Translations under genes and position numbers: made by a program
Assembly (NCBI GenBank): GCA_965208065.1
Contig: OZ242313.1
Location: forward strand, 2,604,001-2,668,000
Length of the DNA: 64,000 nt
Source of the DNA: Bin103 sp002238925
GTDB lineage: Bacteria; Spirochaetota; Spirochaetia; SZUA-6; Bin103
Direction: 5' to 3'
Notes under the pieces: model-generated
Seen by the model: the letters and a program-made list of their open reading frames with translations, nothing else
Told to the model about the DNA's origin: nothing
Database searches by the model: none
Part shown: positions 50,179 to 57,278 of the stretch, piece by piece
Numbering within the stretch: position 1 is the first letter of the stretch
Layout: every line of letters begins with the position of its first letter

Positions 50179-51113
50179 GCCGCGCCACCACCTGGAGCGC
50201 TGCTGCGACGTGCCGTGCCGTCGCCACGTAACGCGGCGTGCGCGCAGCCCTCGCGCCGCGGGGGGCGTGACCGTCCGGCGCCCGGCGCCGCGATTCGGGT
50301 GCCTCCCGGGGCCGCCAGCCGGGTGGCCCGAACAAGTACATCAACCGCTGCCGCAACGGACCGGGACGCATGACATCGCGGAGCATGGCGCGCGTCTCGT
50401 GAAAGGTCAGGGTTACCGGGTTGTGCGAGCCGACGTTCTTGGTCAGGCCGTACACGACCTTTTCCGCCTCCGGCTCATAGGTCCCGAACAGGTGATCCCA
50501 GAAAATGAACATGGCGCCGTAGTTGCGGTCCAGGTACTGCGGATTGGAGCCGTGATGGACGCGATGGTTGGACGGCGTGTTGAGGATCCGGTCGAAGAAG
50601 CCGAGCTTGCCGACCAGTTCGGTGTGCACCCAGAGTTGATAAAGGGTGGTGATGGAGTTGATCACCAGGATCGCCTCCGGCCGGAAGCCGAGCAGGGCCA
50701 GCGGCAGCATGAACAGGAAGTGCAGGGGAAGAATGAACAGGTTGAGCCGCACCGCAACGGAGAAGTTGTACTTCTGCGACGAGTGATGGGTAACGTGAAA
50801 CGCCCACATGAAGCGGCAGCGGTGGCCGAGGCGGTGAAACACGTAGTAGATGAGATCGTTGATCACGACCAGCAGCGCCCACGACATCCACGACAGCCCC
50901 ATGTCCAGCGGCGCGAGGCGGTGCAGGATACCGAACAGCACCAGAGAACACGGCTTTCATGGCCGCCGCCATGAACAGATCCCCGAATGCCAGGGCGAAA
51001 TTCGCCACGGTATCCCGGAACTCGTACGTGCGGAGGTTATGCAGCCAGCTGATCGTGGTCTCGACGGCGATCAGCGCGATAAAGCCGATGGCAATGATTG
51101 CCTCCAGACTCAT
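50072..51113 (-). pseudogene. Sterol desaturase/fatty acid hydroxylase family gene, frameshifted
   Basis: The N-terminal part (MSLEAIIAIGFIALIAVETT, then LAFGDLFMAAAMKAVF) lies in one frame from ATG 51113 and the rest (LVLFGILHRLAPLDMGLSWM onward) in another, joined by one surplus base near 50942-50950. The rejoined product has all three His motifs of membrane diiron hydroxylases: HRLGH, HVTHHSS and HRVHHG. It would hydroxylate or desaturate lipids or sterols at the membrane. The frameshift may be real inactivation or an assembly error. Downstream genes in the unit are intact. The C-terminal 80 residues past YLFGPPGW are Arg-rich and overlap the membrane-protein gene. Confidence 0.8.
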
Positions 51114-51191
51114 GCGTTGGGACTCCCCAGAATGCTGCGTGGAATAACCGTGGTCACCCACAACCACCATACGGGAGCGGCCGGTTTTCGG

Positions 51192-51818
51192 TCAACCCGG
51201 AAATGCCGAACGATCGGTCGCGAGGCGTGCGGATTGGACTGTGCTGCGCTGCGCAACGGTAGCCAGAAATCGGCGGTGCAGGCGGCGGTCGGCGGTCAGT
51301 TCGGGATGAAACGCGGTGGCCAGGTGGGGGCCCTGCTGCACGGCCACCGGCCGGCCGTCGGGCAGCCGCGCCAGCACCCGTACCGCGGGGCCGGTCTCCT
51401 GCACCACGGGGGCGCGGATGAACACGGCGTGCAGCGCCGGCTCACCGATGCCGTCTACCGACAGCTGCGTTTCGAAGCTGTCGACCTGGCGTCCGAAAGC
51501 GTTGCGGCTCACCACCATGTCGACAATGCCCAACGGCCGCGGGCGCGCGTCGGTGAGGCGGCGCGCCAGCAACACCATGCCGGCGCACGTGCCCCAGGCG
51601 GGGAGCCCGGCGGCCAGCCGGGCGCGCAGCGGTTCGCGCAGCTCGTAGCGGTCCAGCAGCAACGCCATGGTAGTGCTCTCGCCGCCCGGAATGATCAGGC
51701 CGTCTATGGCCGACAGCTCGTTCGGAAGGCGCACCAGGCGGGAATCGACGCCCAGCGCGGCCAGGGCGGCGCGGTGTTCGGCGAAGTCGCCCTGCAGCGC
51801 CAGGATGCCGATCAGCAC
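51192..51818 (-). CDS. pdxT: Pyridoxal 5'-phosphate synthase glutaminase subunit
   Basis: A 208-residue class I glutamine amidotransferase from GTG 51818. The family landmarks are ILALQGDFAEH, LIIPGGESTTM, the nucleophile Cys in WGTCAGM, and the FHPELT His-Glu pair. It supplies ammonia to PdxS for PLP synthesis. It follows pdxS by 11 bp and is co-transcribed. The last 15 residues are a non-conserved tail. The GTG start is the only sensible one; no ATG is available at the conserved N-terminus. Confidence 0.95.
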   Translation of the reverse strand: MLIGILALQGDFAEHRAALAALGVDSRLVRLPNELSAIDGLIIPGGESTTMALLLDRYELREPLRARLAAGLPAWGTCAGMVLLARRLTDARPRPLGIVDMVVSRNAFGRQVDSFETQLSVDGIGEPALHAVFIRAPVVQETGPAVRVLARLPDGRPVAVQQGPHLATAFHPELTADRRLHRRFLATVAQRSTVQSARLATDRSAFPG

Positions 51819-51829
51819 GGCGGAGGTGC

Positions 51830-52726
51830 CTACCAGCCGCGCACCGCGAGCTGTTCGGTCTCCGGAATCTCGTGTACGTCGAGACCCGGCATGGCCGCGC
51901 CGAGCCCGCGGGACGCCTCGGCGACGATCGCCGCATCCCGAAAATGGGTGGTGGCCTTGACAATCGCGCCGGCCATGCGCGCCGGATGCTCGCTCTTGAA
52001 GATGCCGGAGCCGACAAACACGCCGTCCACGCCGACCTGCATCATCAAGGCGGCGTCCGCCGGGGTGGCTATGCCGCCGGCCGCGAAGTTCACCACCGGC
52101 AGGCGGCCGTCGCGGCGAACCTCCTGCAGGAGTTGCAGCGGGGCTCCGAGGCGCTTCGCCTCGGCCATCAGTTCGGCGTCGTCCAGGGTGCCGATCCGGC
52201 GCAGCGCGCCGAGCACGGCGCGGGCGTGGCGCACCGCTTCCACGACGTTGCCGGTGCCCGCCTCGCCCTTGGTGCGGATCATCGCCGCGCCTTCGCCGAT
52301 GCGCCGCAGCGCCTCGCCCAGATCGCGGCAGCCGCACACGAACGGCACGGTATAGTCGTGCTTCCAGACGTGGTTCGCCTCGTCGGCCGGGGTCAGCACC
52401 TCCGACTCGTCGATATAGTCGACGCCGAGCGCTTCAAGTACCTGCGCCTCCACGAAGTGGCCGATGCGGCACTTGGCCATGACCGGGATCGACACCGCCG
52501 CCTGGATCTCGGCGACCTTGGTGGGGTCGGCCATGCGCGCCACGCCGCCGGCCGCACGGATCTCCGCCGGCACGCGCTCCAGGGCCATCACCGCGCACGC
52601 TCCGGCGTCCTCGGCAATCCTGGCCTGATCCGCGGTCACCACGTCCATGATCACGCCGCCCTTGAGCATTTGCGCCAGACCCACCTTCACGGTCCAGGTA
52701 CCGGTCTTCTTGTCGCCGTTTACCAC
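51830..52726 (-). CDS. pdxS: Pyridoxal 5'-phosphate synthase lyase subunit
   Basis: A 298-residue PdxS. It has VGLAQMLKGGVIMDVV near the N-terminus, the VDYIDESEVLTPADE segment, and ARAVLGALRRIG- and PVVNFAAGGIATPADAALMM-type barrel sequences. It joins ribose 5-phosphate, glyceraldehyde 3-phosphate and ammonia from PdxT to give PLP. Start GTG 52726 is preceded by AGGAG nine bases upstream. The gene pair is divergent from the PLP-binding YggS-family gene, a sensible B6 grouping, and has a good promoter. Confidence 0.96.
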   Translation of the reverse strand: MVNGDKKTGTWTVKVGLAQMLKGGVIMDVVTADQARIAEDAGACAVMALERVPAEIRAAGGVARMADPTKVAEIQAAVSIPVMAKCRIGHFVEAQVLEALGVDYIDESEVLTPADEANHVWKHDYTVPFVCGCRDLGEALRRIGEGAAMIRTKGEAGTGNVVEAVRHARAVLGALRRIGTLDDAELMAEAKRLGAPLQLLQEVRRDGRLPVVNFAAGGIATPADAALMMQVGVDGVFVGSGIFKSEHPARMAGAIVKATTHFRDAAIVAEASRGLGAAMPGLDVHEIPETEQLAVRGW

Positions 52727-52773
52727 GTTGCTGTTCTCCTGTTCGGACTACCCGCCGTGCCGCTCGCTGCGGT

Positions 52774-52828
52774 GTCCGCGGACGGGTGTGTGGGAGACAA
52801 TATAGGTCGCGATTCGCGCCGGTGACAA
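52774..52828 (-). promoter_or_regulatory. pdxST promoter and leader palindrome
   Basis: On the minus strand TTGTCA (52823-52828), an 18-bp spacer, and TATATT (52799-52804) form the best sigma-70-type promoter in the window, five of six matches in each box. The leader of about 65 nt contains a perfect 10-bp palindrome GTCCGCGGAC (52774-52783), possibly a regulator site. AGGAG before GTG 52726 is the ribosome binding site. Confidence 0.7.
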
Positions 52829-52900
52829 CGCCGCCGCGCCGCCGCCGCCGTCCGGTGCGGGCTCGTCACGGAGGCGTCAATTTCGTTACCCTTGAGAACC

Positions 52901-53608
52901 ATGTCGGGTTCGGCTTGTTCCGCGCAGGAGGTGGGCCGGCGGCTCGCGGACGTTCGCGTCCGGGTGGCCGCCGCGGCACGGCGCAGCGGCCGGCGGGCGG
53001 AGCAGGTGCGGGTGATGGCGGTGACCAAGACCAGGCCGCACAATGCGGCGCTGGCGGCGCTGGCGGCCGGCGCCGACCTGATCGGCGAGAACCGCGTGCA
53101 GGAAGCGGCGGCGAAATTCGCGCGGCTGCCCGGCTTCGAGCTGCACCTCATCGGACACTTGCAGCGCAACAAGGCACGCGCGGCGGCGCGCCTGTTTCAT
53201 GGCGTGCAGTCAATCGACCGGCTCGCCACCGCCGAGGCGCTGCAGCGGGCCGTGGAAGCGGAAGATCGGACCATCGACGTGCTGTTGGAGCTGAACACGA
53301 CCGGCGAATCTGCCAAGCATGGATTTCGCTCCCGCGACGAGTTGCGTGCTGCGCTCGACGCGGTGGAGGCGTGCGACCGCTTGCGGGTACGCGGGATGAT
53401 GACCATGGCGGCGTGGCGCGCCGACACCGAGGCGGTCCGCCGCAGCTTCCGTTCGTTGCGGTTGTTGTTCGAGGAACTGGCGCCCGGCCGGGCCGGATTC
53501 GATACCTTGTCGATGGGCATGAGCGACGACTTCGAGATCGCCGTCGAGGAGGGAGCAACCCTGCTGCGCCTCGGCAGCGTCCTGTTCGGCCCGCGTCGCA
53601 CGCAATGA
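52901..53608 (+). CDS. YggS/PLPBP-family PLP homeostasis protein
   Basis: 235 residues from ATG 52901, a single TIM-barrel PLP-binding protein. Landmarks: RVMAVTKTR (PLP lysine), LIGENRVQEA, HLIGHLQRNKA, and SMGMSDDFEIAVEEGATLLR with LGSVLFG, the phosphate-binding end. These proteins buffer PLP and prevent toxicity of pyridoxine 5'-phosphate; no catalytic reaction is known. It is divergent from pdxST, so PLP synthesis and buffering are adjacent. Its stop overlaps the next gene by 4 bp (ATGA). TTG 52892 would add three residues. Confidence 0.94.
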   Translation: MSGSACSAQEVGRRLADVRVRVAAAARRSGRRAEQVRVMAVTKTRPHNAALAALAAGADLIGENRVQEAAAKFARLPGFELHLIGHLQRNKARAAARLFHGVQSIDRLATAEALQRAVEAEDRTIDVLLELNTTGESAKHGFRSRDELRAALDAVEACDRLRVRGMMTMAAWRADTEAVRRSFRSLRLLFEELAPGRAGFDTLSMGMSDDFEIAVEEGATLLRLGSVLFGPRRTQ

Positions 53609-54117
53609 GCCGGACACGCCGGGCGGCGCTGCTACTGGCCGTGCTAACCGTGTGCGGCACGGTGCGGGTACCCGCGCAGGAGCCGCCGCCGGTCCCGGAA
53701 CCCTATACCAGGGAAGAGTTCAGCGACTCGATGCAGGCGCTGCGCCGGGCCGAGATCGTGGCCGTGGGCGCGTTCCCGTTTACCCTGTTGTTCGCCATTC
53801 TGGTGTATGACTACGCACGCTGGGCCGGCGGCGGATTTGCGGCTGAGACCGCGCCGTTCCGGCGCCCACCCGGCGAGGATCCGTTCAGCGATGACGAAAA
53901 GGTGGGCATCGCCATCGGCGCCCTCGGAGCGGCGGTGGCAGTCGCCGCGGCCGACTACCTGCTCGGGCGCGCGGAGGCCGGGCAAGCGCCGGCGGTCGAA
54001 CCGCCGCCGGAGCCGCCGGAGCAGGCCGTCCGCCCGCCCGATGCGCCGATCCCGCACGCCGGTGTGCTGCCGGTTTCGCTCGCGACGGTGATGGCCCCCG
54101 CCGCCGGCCGGCCGTGA
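53605..54117 (+). CDS. Small predicted membrane/exported protein, uncharacterised
   Basis: 170 residues. A signal peptide is likely (RRAALLLAVLTVCGTV, with A-Q cleavage near PAQEPP), followed by a transmembrane segment (IVAVGAFPFTLLFAILVYDY) and a second hydrophobic stretch (VGIAIGALGAAVAVAAADYL). The rest is Pro/Glu-rich. It overlaps the YggS and pseudouridine-synthase genes by 4 bp on each side, so it is translated as part of the operon. I do not recognise a family; function unknown. Confidence 0.75.
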   Translation: MSRTRRAALLLAVLTVCGTVRVPAQEPPPVPEPYTREEFSDSMQALRRAEIVAVGAFPFTLLFAILVYDYARWAGGGFAAETAPFRRPPGEDPFSDDEKVGIAIGALGAAVAVAAADYLLGRAEAGQAPAVEPPPEPPEQAVRPPDAPIPHAGVLPVSLATVMAPAAGRP

Positions 54118-55025
54118 GTGGTGCCGACCCCGCGCTGACCGCCGTGCACGTGGTGGTCGACGGCGACGGTGCGGGCGAGCGTGCCGACCGTTACCTCGGC
54201 AACCGCGTGGGCATCGGCTCTCGCAGCCAGTTCCAGATGCGCCTCGCGGAGTTGCGCGTCAATGACCGGGAGGCAAAACCGAGCACTCGCTTGAAATGCG
54301 GCGATCGGGTGATGGTGCTGTTGCGTTCGGCGCCTGCGATGGCGGCGCTGCCGGAGCCGTTGGACCTGGACGTGCTGTACGAGGACGACGACGTCGTGGT
54401 GATCGACAAGCCGAGCGGCATGGTGGTGCACCCCGGCAGCGGTAATCGCAGCGGTACGGTGGTGAATGCCCTGCTGTACCGGTACCGCGATTTCGGCGAG
54501 CGCTTCCCGGACACGCCGCGGCCCGGCATCGTGCACCGGCTCGACAAGGATACGTCCGGCGTGATGGTGGTTGCCAGGCACGCCGCCGCCCACGCCTGTC
54601 TTGCCCGTCAATTCAGCGACCGCACAGTGGGCAAGCTGTACCTGGCCTGGGTAACCGGCCGCCCGGTGCCGGCCTCCGGGCGCATCGCGACGAGGCTGCG
54701 GCGCGATCCCGGCAATCCGTTGCGGGTGAGGGTCAGCAGCGACTCCGGCAAGCTGGCGGTTACCCGCTACCGGCTGCGCGCAAGCGCCGGCGGGGCCTCG
54801 CTGATGGCGCTGCGCCCGCTCACCGGGCGCACCCACCAGTTGCGCGTCCACCTGCGCTCGCTTGGGCACCCGATTCTCGGTGACCCGCTGTATGCCGGGC
54901 GCGCCAAGGGCACGGCGCCGCGCCTGTTGCTGCACGCGTTCCGTCTTGCGATCGTGCTGCCCGGCGGCACCGAACGCATGGCGTTCGAGGCGCCGGTGCC
55001 GCCCGGTTTCGGACCGCCGGGTTAG
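54114..55025 (+). CDS. RluA/RluD-family pseudouridine synthase
   Basis: 303 residues from GTG 54114. An S4-like N-terminal domain (GERADRYLGNRV, then QMRLAELRVNDREA) is followed by the catalytic domain with HRLDKDTSGVM (D144 in the invariant HRLD), GKLYLAWVTG and RPLTGRTHQLRVHLRSLGHP. It converts uridines in large-subunit rRNA or tRNA to pseudouridine. RluD is the most similar by the S4 plus catalytic layout, but the target cannot be proved. Its end overlaps the convergent metallo-beta-lactamase gene by 4 bp. Confidence 0.92.
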   Translation: MSGADPALTAVHVVVDGDGAGERADRYLGNRVGIGSRSQFQMRLAELRVNDREAKPSTRLKCGDRVMVLLRSAPAMAALPEPLDLDVLYEDDDVVVIDKPSGMVVHPGSGNRSGTVVNALLYRYRDFGERFPDTPRPGIVHRLDKDTSGVMVVARHAAAHACLARQFSDRTVGKLYLAWVTGRPVPASGRIATRLRRDPGNPLRVRVSSDSGKLAVTRYRLRASAGGASLMALRPLTGRTHQLRVHLRSLGHPILGDPLYAGRAKGTAPRLLLHAFRLAIVLPGGTERMAFEAPVPPGFGPPG

Positions 55026-55609
55026 CCGCGCCGGCGGCGCCCGGGGCGCGGGTTCAGCGCCGGGTTGAAGGTACGTTCCACTCCGACCGTGGTCGGCGGC
55101 CCGTGGCCGGGAAGGATGGTCAGGCGGTCGGGAAGACACAGGATGCGTTCGCGAAGCGCCGCCGCCAGCGTGGCGTGGTCGCCCGCGGAGGATGTGTTGC
55201 CCGCCGTGCCGGCGAGCAGGGCGTCGCCGGTGAACAACAGGTCGCCGGTGCGGAACGCCACGCAATCGGCGGCATGCCCGGGCAGTTCGATTACTTCGAA
55301 CGCGCGCGCCCCCACCACGATTGTGTCACCGTGCCGGACATGCTCACACGGGCGCTGAATGCGGGTTGCGGCGTGGGCGTACACCGGCGTGCGGTACACG
55401 CTCAGCACCGTGTCCAGGCCGCCGCTGTGGGCGCGATGTCCGTGCGTGAGCAGCACCGCGGCAACCTCCATCCCGGCGCGCTCGATGCGGCTCAACAGGC
55501 CGGCTGGAAAGTGCCCCGGGTCGATCAACGCGGCCTCGTTTCCCGCATCGGGCCCGATTACGTAGGTGTTGGCGAACCCGGTCTTGGCGCAGCAGGAAAT
55601 CAGGTGCAT
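55022..55609 (-). CDS. Metallo-beta-lactamase fold hydrolase with an altered metal motif
   Basis: A 195-residue glyoxalase II-like MBL protein. Metal residues H56, H58 and H61 lie in THGHRAHSGG; the Asp that normally sits before the last His (HxHxDH) is Ala60. Later ligands appear intact: GHAADCV, FTGDALL and LPGHGPP. Loss of the Asp would weaken the second metal site, so it may use one metal or have another role. Ends are Arg-rich. It begins directly after the pentapeptide gene's stop on the same strand and is convergent with the pseudouridine synthase. Substrate unknown. Confidence 0.85.
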   Translation of the reverse strand: MHLISCCAKTGFANTYVIGPDAGNEAALIDPGHFPAGLLSRIERAGMEVAAVLLTHGHRAHSGGLDTVLSVYRTPVYAHAATRIQRPCEHVRHGDTIVVGARAFEVIELPGHAADCVAFRTGDLLFTGDALLAGTAGNTSSAGDHATLAAALRERILCLPDRLTILPGHGPPTTVGVERTFNPALNPRPGRRRRG

Positions 55610-56191
55610 CTACAGGTACGCTTCCGCGGTGTTGCAGTAGCGCAGGTTCACGTCGGTCATGGCGCTGCCGGCGAAGTGCGTGTGATACAGGTTGCAATCC
55701 TGCAAGTCGACTCGCTGCAGCCGTGCGGCGGCGAACCGGCAAGAGCTCAGATCGCTGCCGCCGAAGCTGCAATCGGTACACTGCACGCCCACGAAGTTGT
55801 TGCGCGGCAGGTCCGATTCGTCAAACCGGGTGCCGGTGATTGCCGCGCCGGCGAACAGCGACTGCGTGATGGCGGTCCCGCGCAGCGAGCAGGACTGCAG
55901 CGTGGCGAAATCCAGGTACACGTGGTGCAGGTGCGCCCGGTCGAGGCACACGTCGCGCCACACCGCGCCCGAGAACCGGCAGCCGATCAACTCGCGGCCG
56001 CTCAAGTCCAGGCCCCGGCACTGCACGCCGCTGAGATTGACGTCCTGCAGCCGCGGCGAGTTCGCCAGCAGCGCCGCGGCTTCGGCTTCATAGGCGGCGC
56101 GGTCCGGGCAGTGGGCGGCGCAATGGTCGCGCCGGTACACCGCGTAGGCAGTACATCCGCGGCGCCGGCAGTGCGGGAAACTCACCACCAT
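55610..56191 (-). CDS. Pentapeptide-repeat protein
   Basis: 193 residues. After a Cys/His-rich N-terminal part (FPHCRRRGCTAYAVYRRDHC, then CAAHCPDR, a possible zinc-binding knuckle) the protein is built of pentapeptide repeats of A(D/N)LxX type: VNLSGVQCRGLDLSGRELIG, and CRFSGAVWRDVCLDRAHLHH, and FGGSDLSSCRFAAARLQRVD. These form a right-handed beta-helix, sometimes mimicking DNA or protecting gyrase, but most have unknown function. It is adjacent, without gap, to the metallo-beta-lactamase gene. Confidence 0.85.
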   Translation of the reverse strand: MVVSFPHCRRRGCTAYAVYRRDHCAAHCPDRAAYEAEAAALLANSPRLQDVNLSGVQCRGLDLSGRELIGCRFSGAVWRDVCLDRAHLHHVYLDFATLQSCSLRGTAITQSLFAGAAITGTRFDESDLPRNNFVGVQCTDCSFGGSDLSSCRFAAARLQRVDLQDCNLYHTHFAGSAMTDVNLRYCNTAEAYL

Positions 56192-56274
56192 GCCGCCAAG
56201 CTACGCCAACTCCGGGCGCTGCACAACCGGCCCGCCAAGCGGGCCGAGCGGGGTAGTTGGGCAGGCCGCCGTTC

Positions 56275-57276
56275 ATGACATATCATGGGCGCGTGCTCGG
56301 CCAGGTTGCCAGCGGAATCAACAACATCTTTCACGTGCGGGTCGCGGCGGAGCAGGCCGAGCCGTCGGTAGAACCGGGAGCGTCGGTCGAACCGGGGGCC
56401 ACGATCGAGTGCCGCATCATGGGCAAGGTGCTCGGCGGCCGGCAGCCGGTGCCGGACTACGCGTACAACCCGCTGGCGCCCGGCGACTGGGTTACCATCG
56501 CCGTGGACGAGCATACGCCGCGGCAGGGCTGGATCCTGGAACGCCGTCCCCGCACCTCCGCCATCCGGCGCTGGAACCGCAAGCGGCAGGCCCCGCAGAC
56601 GATAGCCGCCAATATCGACCGGTTGGCGGCCGTAGGCTCGTTCGCCGCGCCGCCGTTTCGGCCCCGGTTCCTCGACCGGCTGCTGCTGTGCGGCGAGCTT
56701 GGCGACACGGACCCGGTGTTGATCATCAACAAGGACGACCTGGGCAGCACACCGGCGATCGACCGCCGGTTGGATGCCTACCGGGCCATGGGGTACGCGG
56801 TCATTACCTGCTCGGCAGCGACCGGCAGCGGCATGGCTGCGTTGCGCGACCTGCTTGCGAGAGACTCCCTGGTAGCCGTCGTCGGTCAGTCGGGAGTGGG
56901 GAAATCGGCGCTGCTGAACCGGCTCGAACCGGCGCAGCCGCGCGCCGAGGGTGCGCTGTCGCGCAAGTATGACCGCGGCGCGCACACCACGCGCTATGGC
57001 GAGGTGGTGGCCACGGCGGCCGGCGCCCTGGTGATCGACACGCCCGGAATCCGCGAGTTGGAGATTGCCGACATCGAGCCGCATGAACTGCGCCTCTGGT
57101 ACCGCGATTTCCTGCCGTACGTGGAACAGTGCGAGTTTCCCGGCTGCCTGTGCGAGAACGAACCGGGATGTGCGGTGCGTGCGGCGCTGACGCGCGGTGA
57201 GATCCACCGGGACCGCCACCGCGGTTACCTGCGTGTGCTCGCGGAGCTCAAGGAAGCCGTGGCCGCGCGCCGCTGA
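56275..57276 (+). CDS. rsgA: Ribosome small subunit-dependent GTPase A
   Basis: 333 residues from ATG 56275. RsgA is a circularly permuted GTPase that matures the 30S subunit. Permuted order is seen: an OB-fold (GRVLGQVASG), G4 NKDD, then G1 GQSGVGKSALLN, G2/G3 region with DTPGIRE, then a C-terminal zinc domain. The zinc ligands here are C286, C291, C293 and C299, with Cys where the usual motif (CxxxxCxHxxxxxC) has His. It heads an operon: mutS2 starts 2 bp after its stop, followed by uvrA. The OB-fold contains a duplicated SVEPGA from a 15-bp repeat. Confidence 0.95.
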   Translation: MTYHGRVLGQVASGINNIFHVRVAAEQAEPSVEPGASVEPGATIECRIMGKVLGGRQPVPDYAYNPLAPGDWVTIAVDEHTPRQGWILERRPRTSAIRRWNRKRQAPQTIAANIDRLAAVGSFAAPPFRPRFLDRLLLCGELGDTDPVLIINKDDLGSTPAIDRRLDAYRAMGYAVITCSAATGSGMAALRDLLARDSLVAVVGQSGVGKSALLNRLEPAQPRAEGALSRKYDRGAHTTRYGEVVATAAGALVIDTPGIRELEIADIEPHELRLWYRDFLPYVEQCEFPGCLCENEPGCAVRAALTRGEIHRDRHRGYLRVLAELKEAVAARR

Positions 57277-57278
57277 CC

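Noticed and set aside
55082..56278. Plus-strand frame opposite the metallo-beta-lactamase and pentapeptide genes
   Set aside because: No domain match; minus-strand products have clear family motifs and abut exactly.
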